This document shows, one piece after another, positions 35,146 to 43,487 of a DNA stretch of 64,000 nucleotides. The stretch spans positions 124,001 through 188,000 of the forward strand of contig NZ_JOHY01000006.1 in the NCBI RefSeq assembly GCF_000721495.1, read 5' to 3'. The notes below the pieces were generated by a model. The model was not told where the DNA came from, did not search any database, and was given only the letters and a program-made list of their open reading frames with translations. Source of the stretch: Streptomyces sp. NRRL F-5123. Lineage in GTDB: Bacteria; Actinomycetota; Actinomycetes; Streptomycetales; Streptomycetaceae. The position numbers were made by a program, and so were the translations under genes. Each line of letters starts with the position of its first letter. Within the stretch, counting starts at the first letter, position 1.

Positions 35146-36159
35146 GTGAGCAGTAGCGGCCTCATCTACGCAGTCATCGTCGGGGCCTGGGCTGCCTACC
35201 TGGTGCCGATGTGGCTCCGTAGGCAGGACGAGCTCAACGAAGCGCGCCCGACGGAACGCTTCAGCACCGCCATCCGGCTGCTGTCCGGGCGAGCGGCGAT
35301 GGAGCGGCGCGTCGCCAAGGCGCGAGGCGAGCGTGTCGAGCCCGGTGCCGACGACGTCGAGGGCGACCTCGACCCCGCGGACGTCGTCGACGTCCGCGGC
35401 CTTGCCGTACCCGCGACCGAGGTGCGCCCCGTCGCCGGGCCTGCCCGGCCGGCCGGAACCGCCACCGCGCGACCTGACGCCCGGGCCAAGGTCCTGGCGC
35501 GCCGCCGCCGTACGACCACGCTGCTCTTCATCGCCTTCACCGCCGGGGCCGTCGCCGCGGCGGTTGGCGGCATCACGCTGCTCTGGGCGCCGGCCGTCCC
35601 AGCCGTTCTGCTCACCGTGTACATCGGCCAGATGCGTCGCCAGGAGCGCCGTCGCTACGAGGTGCGGCTCGACCAGCGCCAAGCCGCCGAGGCCGCGCGC
35701 AGGCTGCGTGCCCGGCCCGACCGCGCCCGCCCGGAGCGGCCGCGCGCGGAACTGCCGGCCGCGCCCGTCAAGGACGCTGCGCCGTCGTCGCCCGCACCCG
35801 TCCCCGCACCCTCGCCGCGTACCGCCGACCGCCGCGCCCTCGTCGAGCAGACCGACCACGCCGAGTGGGTCGACCAGCAGCGCGCCCAGCAGGCGGCCGA
35901 CGACGGCTGGGAGCCCGTACCCGTGCCGCTGCCGACCTACGTCACCGCCCCGGTCGCCCCGCGCACCACCGGGGGTGTCGACCTCGGCGCGCCCGACACC
36001 TGGAGCTCGGCCCGTTCCGGTACGACGCCGCCGTCGACGTCCGGCGACCCCGCCGCGCCCCCGGCTGCCGCCCCCGGCCGCCCGCGCCCGCGTACCGCCC
36101 GCACCCCGCTCTTCGACCAGTACGCCGACCCGGACCGCCCGCGCGCGGCGAACGAGTAG
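35146..36159 (+). CDS. sepX: SepX/GlpR-type actinobacterial division membrane protein
   Basis: 337 aa from GTG 35146, with TACCGT seven bases upstream (leaderless-type). N-terminal membrane segment SGLIYAVIVGAWAAYLVPMW, then a conserved cytoplasmic patch RRQDELNEARPTERFSTAIR with an RLLSGR motif, two adjacent membrane segments (about 122-165), and a long Arg/Ala/Pro-rich tail that is probably disordered. This build matches SepX of Streptomyces, a divisome protein that stabilises FtsZ-dependent septa and is homologous to corynebacterial GlpR. The symbol rests on recalled similarity and on proximity to glp. Confidence 0.82.
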   Translation: MSSSGLIYAVIVGAWAAYLVPMWLRRQDELNEARPTERFSTAIRLLSGRAAMERRVAKARGERVEPGADDVEGDLDPADVVDVRGLAVPATEVRPVAGPARPAGTATARPDARAKVLARRRRTTTLLFIAFTAGAVAAAVGGITLLWAPAVPAVLLTVYIGQMRRQERRRYEVRLDQRQAAEAARRLRARPDRARPERPRAELPAAPVKDAAPSSPAPVPAPSPRTADRRALVEQTDHAEWVDQQRAQQAADDGWEPVPVPLPTYVTAPVAPRTTGGVDLGAPDTWSSARSGTTPPSTSGDPAAPPAAAPGRPRPRTARTPLFDQYADPDRPRAANE

Positions 36160-36183
36160 GCCTTCCCGCCAGCCCGTATTGCG

Positions 36184-36214
36184 TTAACGAGCACCCTCGC
36201 GGAGATGCTAGAGT
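36184..36214 (+). promoter_or_regulatory. Probable tRNA-Ala promoter
   Basis: TTAACG (36184-36189), 19 bases, TAGAGT (36209-36214), a housekeeping-type -35/-10 pair ending 14 bases before the mature tRNA. Confidence 0.5.
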
Positions 36215-36228
36215 TTTCCTCGTTGCAA

Positions 36229-36302
36229 GGGCCTGTGGCGCAGTCCGGTAGCGCACCTCGTTCGCATCGAGGGGGTCAGGGGTTCGAATCCCCTCAGGTC
36301 CA
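36229..36302 (+). tRNA. tRNA-Ala (anticodon CGC)
   Basis: 74 nt. Acceptor GGGCCTG/CAGGTCC (one G-T pair), D-arm GCGC/GCGC, anticodon stem CCTCG/CGAGG enclosing TTCGCAT with anticodon CGC (codon GCG), T-arm GGGGTTCGAATCCCC. No CCA encoded. Confidence 0.95.
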
Positions 36303-36313
36303 CAACACCACTG

Positions 36314-36333
36314 TTCCTGAGTTCTCTCAGGAA
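36314..36333 (+). terminator. Hairpin after tRNA-Ala
   Basis: TTCCTGAG-TTCT-CTCAGGAA, a perfect 8-bp stem 11 bases after the tRNA. Confidence 0.65.
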
Positions 36334-36341
36334 TGGTTGGT

Positions 36342-36377
36342 AAGGTCCCGCTGATCATGACGATCGGGCGGGACCTT
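36342..36377 (+). terminator. Second terminator after tRNA-Ala
   Basis: AAGGTCCCGC/GCGGGACCTT, ten perfect pairs with an inner GATC/GATC pairing, followed by a T-rich stretch (TTGTCGTTTT). Together with the preceding hairpin it makes a tandem terminator. Confidence 0.75.
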
Positions 36378-36473
36378 TGTCGTTTTCGGGTGGGGCGGTC
36401 GGGCCGTACCGGAGCGCGCGCAGCGCTGGTCGTGGAGGGCTCGTTGTCGGAGTCGCCTGCCATCCTTTGCGGC

Positions 36474-37010
36474 ATGGACACCGACCGCTTCTGGCAGCTC
36501 GTCGAACTGGCCCGCCGTCAGGTCGCCGCCCCTGCAGACGCCGATGGGGCAGCCGCGGAGGCCACTGCGCTCCTTGCCGCGCGGAGCCCGCAGGAGATCC
36601 TCAGGGCCCAGCAGATCCTGTGGGACCTGATGGCCGACTCCTACCGGGCGCCGCTGTGGGCCGCCGCCTATCTGATCAACGGCGGCTGCTCGGATGACGG
36701 CTTCGACTACTTCCGCGGCTGGCTCGTGGCGCAGGGGCGCGATGCCTTCGAGCGGGCCGTCGCCGACCCTGACACGCCGGTCGACCACCCCACGGTCCGC
36801 GCTGCCGCCGAAGGCGGCAACGAGCTGGAGGCCGAGGACTTTCTCGCCTTCCCCTGCAACGCCTATCGGCAGGCAACCGGTCGCGAGTTGCCCCGGGATT
36901 CGTTCACCATCAACTACCCCGACCTCGATCCTGCCTGGAACTTCAGCTTCGACGACCACGTGAAGGTCGCCCCGCGGCTGCCTCGCCTCGACGCGCTGTA
37001 CACCGCCTGA
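36474..37010 (+). CDS. DUF4240 domain protein
   Basis: 178 aa from ATG 36474; the upstream part of the open frame runs through the tRNA terminators and is not coding. The domain is recognised from DTDRFWQLVELAR at the start, WAAAYLINGGCSDDGFDYFRGWLVAQGRDAFERAV in the middle and the acidic NELEAEDFLAFPCNAYRQ region. Cytoplasmic, function unknown; the family is widespread in Streptomyces. Confidence 0.85.
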   Translation: MDTDRFWQLVELARRQVAAPADADGAAAEATALLAARSPQEILRAQQILWDLMADSYRAPLWAAAYLINGGCSDDGFDYFRGWLVAQGRDAFERAVADPDTPVDHPTVRAAAEGGNELEAEDFLAFPCNAYRQATGRELPRDSFTINYPDLDPAWNFSFDDHVKVAPRLPRLDALYTA

Positions 37011-37209
37011 GGGGCGCTCACGGGCGTCCCTCGGCAGCCGTCCACTCGTGTGAGTGACCGCGTCCTGTGCGCCCGATCGGATGCCCGGTCCTTGCGTTCG
37101 CCGCCGGCCGTCGCTGACGTACGGTCAACCGCCCGCGGAACCGGGACGGTGTGCAGTGACTCGAACGTGTGACGTGCGTTACGCGGCGGCGCGGAAATTT
37201 TCCGGCTCC

Positions 37210-37239
37210 CGTAAGAGCTTGAGTTTTCAAGATCTTACG
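37210..37239 (+). promoter_or_regulatory. Leader hairpin directly before the ribA ribosome binding site
   Basis: CGTAAGAGCTTGA, loop GTTT, TCAAGATCTTACG: 13 positions paired with one mismatch. It ends where GAGGGAG begins, 11 bases before the ATG. No FMN-riboswitch consensus is present around it. Confidence 0.6.
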
Positions 37240-37250
37240 AGGGAGTCGAT

Positions 37251-37907
37251 ATGTCGGCAGACGCACGACCGGTTGCCGCTGCGGTGTCCGCTCAGTTGCC
37301 GCTCGCGGCGGTCCGTACGAAGGTGCGCGTTCCGTTGCGGTTCCCCGACGGGTGGGAGACGACGGCGGACGTCTTCACCTTCACCGGTCTGGCGGACGGC
37401 AAAGAGCACCTGGCGCTGGGGATCGGCGACTACGCGCACGTGCCCGTGCCGCTGGTGCGCCCGCACTCGGAATGCCTCACGGGCGACGTCTTCGGCTCGC
37501 GGCGCTGCGACTGCGGCCCGCAGCTGCGCGAGGCGGTGGAGCGGATCGGCGAGCACGGCGGCTACCTGCTCTACCTGCGGCAGGAAGGCCGCGGCATCGG
37601 TCTGTACGCCAAGCTCGACGCCTATGCGCTGCAGGACGGCGGGCTCGACACGTACGAGGCGAACCTCGCGCTGGGGCGGGGCGAGGACGAGCGGGACTAC
37701 ACCGCCGCGGCGCAGATCCTGACCGCGCTCGGGGTCAGCCGCATCCGCCTGCTGAGCAACAACCCCGACAAGGCGCGGCAGCTGGCGGCGCTCGGCACGC
37801 AGGTGGTCGAGCAGGTGCCGACCGGCGTGCACATGTCCGACGCCAACGTCCGCTACCTCCGGGCCAAGGTCGAGCACACCGGCCACACACTGGCGCTTCC
37901 GGCCTGA
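37251..37907 (+). CDS. ribA: GTP cyclohydrolase II
   Basis: 218 aa from ATG 37251 behind GAGGGAG. Zinc site CLTGDVFGSRRCDCG, catalytic region YLRQEGRGIGLYAKLDAYALQD and the GVSRIRLLSNNPDKARQL segment are intact. It opens GTP to the first riboflavin/F420 precursor. Stand-alone RibA without the fused RibB domain and away from a rib operon; Streptomyces often carry several RibA paralogues with different pyrimidine products, so the exact product is not certain. The leader hairpin suggests local regulation. Confidence 0.9.
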   Translation: MSADARPVAAAVSAQLPLAAVRTKVRVPLRFPDGWETTADVFTFTGLADGKEHLALGIGDYAHVPVPLVRPHSECLTGDVFGSRRCDCGPQLREAVERIGEHGGYLLYLRQEGRGIGLYAKLDAYALQDGGLDTYEANLALGRGEDERDYTAAAQILTALGVSRIRLLSNNPDKARQLAALGTQVVEQVPTGVHMSDANVRYLRAKVEHTGHTLALPA

Positions 37908-38039
37908 GCCTTCCCGTGCGGTGCCCACCCGCGCCGTGCCGTACGGCTGCGCAATATGCGCGCACGGTCCTGCGGCTGTGCGATATGTGCCGGAAAGGCG
38001 TCCGTCGTGGTGGCGCCAGGTTCCCGTTCTGCGAGTGAT

Positions 38040-38081
38040 ACGACCCACGATCGAAACGGTGGCGTTTCGATCGTGGGTCGT
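38040..38081. promoter_or_regulatory. TetR-type operator: perfect 19-bp inverted repeat
   Basis: Arms 38040-38058 and 38063-38081 are perfect complements with a GTGG spacer; the core is GATCGAAACG/CGTTTCGATC. It lies 125 bases upstream of the TetR gene; a terminator role for ribA is the alternative. Confidence 0.6.
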
Positions 38082-38100
38082 CTACGCTCTAGGTGTACGA

Positions 38101-38113
38101 CATCGTTTCGATG
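38101..38113. promoter_or_regulatory. Second TetR-type operator
   Basis: CATCG-TTT-CGATG, repeating the CGTTTCGAT core of the larger repeat 20 bases upstream. Two copies of the same core argue for operators rather than a terminator. Confidence 0.5.
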
Positions 38114-38205
38114 AGGTTCGACGAGGGATGGCCGAAGGTGTCCACGCCCTACGGGACGAGGCCGTACGCTATGGCCGCCCAACCACTGCATTCGGAGGAG
38201 AGGAC

Positions 38206-38811
38206 ATGACGGCTCAGGCGTCTGCCGGGCGTCGTACGCGCCTGACCCCCGAACGCGAGCGGGAGCTGTTCGAGGCGGTCGTCGAGCTGTTGCGCGAGGT
38301 CGGATACGAGGCGCTCACCATGGACGCCGTCGCCACCCGCACGCGGTCGAGCAAGGCCACCCTCTACCGCCAGTGGAAGGGCAAGCCGGAACTGGTCGCC
38401 ACCGCGCTGAGGATCATCAAGCCGGTGTCACCCTCGGACATCGACACCGGATCGATGGCTGGTGACCTGCACGAACTCGTGCGGTGCCACGACGTGGACG
38501 ACTCCAAGCGCGACCAGGAACTCATGCGTGGCCTGGCGCACGCGGCGTTCCGCAATGAGGACCTCTTCACGGCCCTGCGTGAGCAACTCATCGAGCCGGA
38601 GCTGGACAGCTTCCGCGCCCTGGTCCAGCGCGCCGTCGACCGCGGCGAGCTGTCGGCCGACAACCCGGCGCGCGACTTCATCCCGCACATGCTGTTCGGC
38701 AGTGCGCTGGCCCGTCCCATCCTCGAGGGAATCGACGCCGATCCCGAGTTCAGCCACAGATACATCGACGCCGTGGTCATCCCCGCCCTCGGATTGTCAC
38801 AAGACTCCTGA
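38206..38811 (+). CDS. TetR-family repressor of the MMPL transporter
   Basis: 201 aa from ATG 38206 behind GGAGGAGAGGA. N-terminal helix-turn-helix GYEALTMDAVATRTRSSKATLYRQW (about 29-55); C-terminal TetR_C ligand domain. The adjacent MMPL gene on the same strand is the classical target. The repeats at 38040 and 38101 are its probable binding sites, indicating autoregulation. Confidence 0.9.
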   Translation: MTAQASAGRRTRLTPERERELFEAVVELLREVGYEALTMDAVATRTRSSKATLYRQWKGKPELVATALRIIKPVSPSDIDTGSMAGDLHELVRCHDVDDSKRDQELMRGLAHAAFRNEDLFTALREQLIEPELDSFRALVQRAVDRGELSADNPARDFIPHMLFGSALARPILEGIDADPEFSHRYIDAVVIPALGLSQDS

Positions 38812-39010
38812 CCCCATAGCCGTACCGAGTGAACCGACCTCGTAGGAGCAGGTCACCGTTTCGGTGACGCATGCCCTGGCGGCGCCGATCACCCGCCCGG
38901 GTTGCTTGCTCGTCCTTCCGTTCCTCCGCCCACCTGACACGCCGCTCTCGTCGTCGGGCTGGTTCCACACGCCCAATATCCGCCCCTCCTGACGGGAGCC
39001 CTCCTTCTCC

Positions 39011-41218
39011 ATGGCCACCTACCTGTACAAACTGGGCCGGTTCGCCTTCCGGCGACGGCGATACGTCGTGCTCGTCTGGGTCGCGCTGCTGGCGCTGGCC
39101 GGGGTCGGGGCCGCGACGGCGCCGTCCGCGCCGTCCGACAACTTCACCGTTCCGGGCACGGAGGCGCAGAAGGCCTTCGACCTGCTGCACGAACGATTTC
39201 CCGGCACCAATGCCGACGGCGCGAGCGCTCGCATGGTGTTCCAGGCGCCGGGCGGGCAGAAGGTCACCGCCGGGCCGGCCAAGGAGGCCGTGGAGAAGGC
39301 GGTCACCGAGCTCCGGCACATGCCGCAGCAGGCGACCGTCGGTGACCCGTACGCCGCCGACGCCGTGAGCAAGGACGGGACGACGGCTTATGCGACCGTC
39401 ACCTTCCAAGCCAAGTCGATGGAGATCACCGACGCGACGCACACCGCGATCGACGCTGTCGCGCAGCACGGCCGCGACGCCGGGCTGACGGTGGAGACCG
39501 GCGGCACCGCGGTGCAGGCTTCGCCGTCGACCGGCAACAGCGAGGCGATAGGCATCGGCATCGCCGCGGTCGTCCTTCTGCTCACTTTCGGGTCGCTGGT
39601 CGCGGCGGGGCTGCCGCTGCTCACCGCGATCATGGGTGTCGGCGTCGGTATCGCATCGATTACCGCACTCGCGAGCACGCTCGGACTTTCGAGCACGTCG
39701 TCGACGCTGGCATCGATGATCGGTCTTGCCGTCGGTATCGATTACGCACTGTTCATCGTCTCGCGTCATCGCCACGAGCTGATGGAGGGCCGCGACGGCG
39801 AGGAAGCGGCGGGGCGCGCGGTCGGCACGGCCGGATCCGCGGTGGTCTTCGCCGGGCTCACGGTGCTGATCGCACTCGCGGGGCTGTCGGTCGTCAACAT
39901 CCCGATGCTCACCAAGATGGGTCTGGCGGCAGCCGCCACCGTCGCGCTGGCCGTGCTGATCGCGCTCACGCTCATTCCTGCCCTGCTGGGCTTCGCCGGA
40001 CCCAAGGTGCTCACGCGCAAGGTCCGCAAGGGCCGGGCGGCACCGTCCGGCAAGCCCAACATGGGCACCAGGTGGGCGCGGCTGGTCGTGCGGCGGCGCG
40101 TGCCCTTCCTGCTCGCCGGGGTGGTGGCGCTCGGGCTGGCGGCCGTGCCGATGACCAGCATGCAGTTGGGCCTGCCGGACGACGGTTCGCAGCCGGTGAG
40201 CACCACCCAGCGGCGGGCCTACGACATGCTCTCCGACGGTTTCGGGCCCGGCTTCAACGGTCCCCTCATGGTCGTCGTCGACGGCGCGCACACCGGCGAC
40301 CCCAAGGCGGCAGCCCAGGACATCAAGCGGACGATTTCCGGCTTCGCGGACGTCAAGACGGTGACCGAGCCGTCGTTCAACCCCAAGGGTGACGCCGCGA
40401 CGCTGACCGTGGTGCCCGTCTCCAAGCCGAGCAGTGCCCGGACCGAGGATCTGGTGCACGTCATCCGCAGCCATTCGGGTGAGTTCGAGAAGACCACCGG
40501 CGCCGAGGTGCTGGTGACCGGCACCACCGCCATGAACATCGACGTCTCACAGCGCCTGAACGACGCGCTGCTGCCTTATCTGGCACTGGTGGTGGGGCTC
40601 GCCTTCCTGCTCCTGATGGTCGTCTTCCGGTCGGTGCTCGTGCCGCTGAAGGCCGCACTGGGCTTCCTGCTGTCGGTGCTCGCGGCGCTCGGCGCCGTCG
40701 TGGCGGTCTTCCAGTGGGGCTGGCTGGCCGGCCTGCTGGGGGTGGAGCAGACCGGTCCGATCATGAGCATGATGCCGATCTTCATGGTCGGTGTGGTGTT
40801 CGGTCTCGCCATGGACTACGAGGTCTTCCTGGTCACCCGGATGCGCGAGGCCTACGTGCACGGCGAGACACCGGGGCAGGCGGTCGTCACCGGCTTCACG
40901 CACGGCGCGCGGGTGGTCTCCGCGGCCGCAGTCATCATGATCAGTGTCTTCGCCGGATTCATCGGATCGTCCGAATCGATGATCAAGATGATGGGCTTCG
41001 GGCTCGCGATCGCCGTGGCGTTCGATGCGTTCATCGTTCGTATGACCATCGTGCCCGCGGTGCTCGCCCTGCTCGGGCGCGCCGCGTGGTGGCTGCCTCG
41101 CAGGCTGGACCGCGTGCTGCCGAACGTCGACGTGGAGGGCGAGCAGCTGCGCAAGGCGCTCGTGGAGCCGCCGCAGGCCGCCGACGGCCAGGAGGAGCGG
41201 GAGCCCGCCGTCATCTGA
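39011..41218 (+). CDS. MMPL/RND-family transporter
   Basis: 735 aa from ATG 39011; a GGGAG lies rather far upstream. Two six-helix repeats: first segment in RRRYVVLVWVALLALAGVG, a large extracytoplasmic domain (about 35-180), the proton-relay region GLAVGIDYALFIVSRHRHEL, the second domain from about 370 and GLAMDYEVFLVTRMREAY. Such pumps export lipids, lipopeptides or drugs by proton motive force. 199 bases downstream of its TetR gene. The C-terminus is short and acidic. Confidence 0.93.
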   Translation: MATYLYKLGRFAFRRRRYVVLVWVALLALAGVGAATAPSAPSDNFTVPGTEAQKAFDLLHERFPGTNADGASARMVFQAPGGQKVTAGPAKEAVEKAVTELRHMPQQATVGDPYAADAVSKDGTTAYATVTFQAKSMEITDATHTAIDAVAQHGRDAGLTVETGGTAVQASPSTGNSEAIGIGIAAVVLLLTFGSLVAAGLPLLTAIMGVGVGIASITALASTLGLSSTSSTLASMIGLAVGIDYALFIVSRHRHELMEGRDGEEAAGRAVGTAGSAVVFAGLTVLIALAGLSVVNIPMLTKMGLAAAATVALAVLIALTLIPALLGFAGPKVLTRKVRKGRAAPSGKPNMGTRWARLVVRRRVPFLLAGVVALGLAAVPMTSMQLGLPDDGSQPVSTTQRRAYDMLSDGFGPGFNGPLMVVVDGAHTGDPKAAAQDIKRTISGFADVKTVTEPSFNPKGDAATLTVVPVSKPSSARTEDLVHVIRSHSGEFEKTTGAEVLVTGTTAMNIDVSQRLNDALLPYLALVVGLAFLLLMVVFRSVLVPLKAALGFLLSVLAALGAVVAVFQWGWLAGLLGVEQTGPIMSMMPIFMVGVVFGLAMDYEVFLVTRMREAYVHGETPGQAVVTGFTHGARVVSAAAVIMISVFAGFIGSSESMIKMMGFGLAIAVAFDAFIVRMTIVPAVLALLGRAAWWLPRRLDRVLPNVDVEGEQLRKALVEPPQAADGQEEREPAVI

Positions 41219-41292
41219 ACGGCGCCCGTCGCCCGGCTGTCGTACTTCGCGTCAACCGGCCGGCTCGTCCCTGCCCGCCGCGAGGGTGATGT

Positions 41293-41325
41293 GCGGGGCG
41301 CCGGGTTGATGCCCTGGTGCCCCGC
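41293..41325. terminator. Hairpin between MMPL and ogt
   Basis: GCGGGGCGCC pairing with GGTGCCCCGC (one mismatch) with GGG/CCC pairing inside the loop, between convergent genes. Confidence 0.55.
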
Positions 41326-41345
41326 GCGCCGGTGGTGAGCGGGCG

Positions 41346-41882
41346 TCAGCCCAGGACCGGCTGCCGGGTGCCGTTCTCGAAGCCCAGCAGCCAGCGCTTG
41401 CGGTCGATGCCGCCGCCGTAGCCCGTCATGCTGCCGTTCGCACCGACCACGCGGTGGCAGGGCACGATGATGCTCACCGGGTTCCGGCCGTTGGCCAGTC
41501 CGACCGCGCGGGAGGCGGTGGGCTGCCCCAGGGCGGCGGCGAGTTCGCCGTAGGAGACGGTCTCGCCGTACGGGATGTCGCGCAGCGCCGCCCATACCCG
41601 CTGCTGGAACGCAGTGCCCGACACCGACAGGTCGATGTCGAAGTCGCGGACGTCGCCCGCGAAGTAGCCCGCCAGCTGTTCCGCCGTGCGCGCAAGCACC
41701 GGGTGGTCGGTGACTGCCACGCGCGGTCCGAACGTCTCCGGTGCCGGAAGGTGCCGCTGCTCGGTCATGTAGACACCCGCGAGGCCGCCCCTGCGGACGA
41801 CGAGCGTCAGCGGGCCGACGGGACTGTCGGTGATCGTATGGACGGATGTGTCCGTGTCCGTGGGGGCAGTAGTGGTGGTCAT
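41346..41882 (-). CDS. ogt: Methylated-DNA-protein cysteine methyltransferase
   Basis: 178 aa from ATG 41882. Active-site PCHRV in VSIIVPCHRVVGANGSMTGY; helix-turn-helix YGETVSYGELAAALGQPTASRAVG. It transfers methyl groups from O6-methylguanine to its own Cys, a suicidal repair reaction. Its start overlaps the stop of the ada-alkA gene (ATGA), so the two alkylation-repair proteins are coupled. Confidence 0.93.
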   Translation of the reverse strand: MTTTTAPTDTDTSVHTITDSPVGPLTLVVRRGGLAGVYMTEQRHLPAPETFGPRVAVTDHPVLARTAEQLAGYFAGDVRDFDIDLSVSGTAFQQRVWAALRDIPYGETVSYGELAAALGQPTASRAVGLANGRNPVSIIVPCHRVVGANGSMTGYGGGIDRKRWLLGFENGTRQPVLG

Positions 41883-43378
41883 CGTGCGGCGCCTTCCGGG
41901 AGAGGGTGGTCGGTGGGCAGGACGTTGATCGGATGATCGCCCGTCGCCCACAGGTACTGCGTCGCATAGGCCCGCCACGGCTGCCAGGCGGCGGCATGGC
42001 GTGTCAGGGCGGCGGGGGCCGTCGGCAGGCCGAGGTCGCGCGCGGCGTAGCGGATGCCGAGGTCGGTCGGCAGGAAGGCGTCGGGGTCGCCGAGGGCCCG
42101 CATGGCGATGGTCTCGACGGTCCAGGGCCCGAAGCCCGGCAGGGCCGCCAGCTGCGCGCGTGCGCGTTGCCAGTCGCTCCCGACGTCGAGGTCCAGCCCG
42201 CCGCCCTCCAGGGCCCGCAGCAGCGCCGCCAGGGTGTTCCTGCGGCTCTGCGGCATCGCGAGTTCGGCGGGGTCGTGGTCGGCCAGCGCGGTGGGGGAGG
42301 GGAAGAGGTGGGTGAGGCCGCCCGCGGGGTCGTCCACGGTGTCTCCGTAGGCCGCGACCAGCCGCCCGGCGTGGGTCCGCGCCGCGGCGGTGGAGATCTG
42401 CTGCCCCAGTACCGCGCGGACGGCGAACTCGGGCCCGTCCGCGACCCGGGGCACCCGCCGTCCGGGCGCCTTGGCGACCAGCGGTGCGAGCACCGGGTCG
42501 GCCGAGAGGAGTGTGTCGACCGCCTGCGGGTCGGCGTCCAGGTCGAGCAGTCGGCGGCAGCGGCTGATGGCCTGCGCGAGGTCGCGCCAGTCGGTGAGCC
42601 ACAACCGGCAGCCGATGTGGTCGGGCAGTGGCCGCAGCTCGGCGACGGCCGTGCCGTGCGGCAGCCGCAGGGTGCGGCGGAAAGCGCCCGCCCGCCATTC
42701 CTCGACGCCGGGCACCGCGGTCGCCGCCAGGTGCCCGAAGAGGTTGTCAGGAGTGAGGGGCTTGCGGAAGGGCAGCCGCAGCGACAGGGAGCCGGGACTG
42801 GCGGCGGGACGGCCTTTGGCGACCCGGGCGCGCAGCTCACCCGGTGCAAGGGCGAAGACCTCGCGAACGGTGTCGTTGAACGTGCGGATGCTGGCAAAAC
42901 CTGCGGCGAAGGCGATCTCGCCCATCGGCATGGCCGTGGTCTCGATGAGTAGCCGCGCGGTCTGGGCGCGCTGGGCGCGCGCCAGGGCGAGCGGGCCGGC
43001 GCCCAGTTCCGCGAGCAGCTGGCGCTCGACCTGGCGGGCGCTGTAGCCGAGCCGTGCCGCCAGCCCGGGCACGCCCTCTCGGTCCACCACGCCGTCGGCG
43101 ATCAGACGCATGGCGCGGGCCACCAGGTCGGCGCGCTCGTTCCACTGCGGCGAGCCCGGGCTGGCGTCGGGCCGGCATCTCTTGCAGGCCCGGAACCCCG
43201 CCTGCTGCGCGGCCGCCGCGCTCGGGTAGAAGGTCATGTTCGCGGCCTTCGGGGGCGTGGCCGGGCAGCTGGGCCGGCAATAGATGCGGGTGGTCAGCAC
43301 CGCCGTGAAGAACCACCCGTCGAAACGGGCGTCCTTCGACTGGACGGCGTGGACGCAGGCGTCGAAGTCCGTATGCAC
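41879..43378 (-). CDS. AdaA-AlkA fusion: methylation-responsive regulator plus DNA glycosylase
   Basis: 499 aa from GTG 43378. Residues 1-75 form the Ada phosphotriester domain with the zinc/acceptor cysteines Cys34, Cys38, Cys65 and Cys68 (YCRPSC and CKRC); Cys34 corresponds to E. coli Ada Cys38. Residues about 85-185 are an AraC-type DNA-binding domain (GEIAFAAGFASIRTFNDTVREVF). From about 200 an AlkA N-domain and a HhH-GPD glycosylase follow, with LPGFGPWTVETIAMRAL and LPTDLGIRYAA carrying the catalytic Asp. It would sense methyl phosphotriesters, activate transcription and excise 3-methyladenine, and is coupled to ogt. Confidence 0.92.
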   Translation of the reverse strand: MHTDFDACVHAVQSKDARFDGWFFTAVLTTRIYCRPSCPATPPKAANMTFYPSAAAAQQAGFRACKRCRPDASPGSPQWNERADLVARAMRLIADGVVDREGVPGLAARLGYSARQVERQLLAELGAGPLALARAQRAQTARLLIETTAMPMGEIAFAAGFASIRTFNDTVREVFALAPGELRARVAKGRPAASPGSLSLRLPFRKPLTPDNLFGHLAATAVPGVEEWRAGAFRRTLRLPHGTAVAELRPLPDHIGCRLWLTDWRDLAQAISRCRRLLDLDADPQAVDTLLSADPVLAPLVAKAPGRRVPRVADGPEFAVRAVLGQQISTAAARTHAGRLVAAYGDTVDDPAGGLTHLFPSPTALADHDPAELAMPQSRRNTLAALLRALEGGGLDLDVGSDWQRARAQLAALPGFGPWTVETIAMRALGDPDAFLPTDLGIRYAARDLGLPTAPAALTRHAAAWQPWRAYATQYLWATGDHPINVLPTDHPLPEGAAR

Positions 43379-43487
43379 CCTTCAAGCATCGCTCCTCGTC
43401 ACGATGCCGGTCTGGCGGGAAAACGACATCGACGTGGCGGTCGGCGCGGGACATGGCGCCGAACGGCGCCGACGGGGTGCGACACGG

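Noticed and set aside
36333..36473. Upstream extension of the DUF4240 gene (longer open frame from 36333)
   Set aside because: This stretch encodes the tRNA terminator hairpins; ATG 36474 matches the domain start.
37216..37233. Fourth TTGAAnnTTCAA-type site in the ribA leader
   Set aside because: One mismatch, and the longer 13-bp pairing explains the sequence better as an RNA hairpin; kept only as a remark.
37150..37250. FMN riboswitch before ribA
   Set aside because: The leader is too short and lacks the conserved multi-stem core sequences; only a single hairpin is visible.
43379..43487. LexA-type box before the ada-alkA gene
   Set aside because: No TCGAAC-N4-GTTCGA-like sequence in the upstream region.
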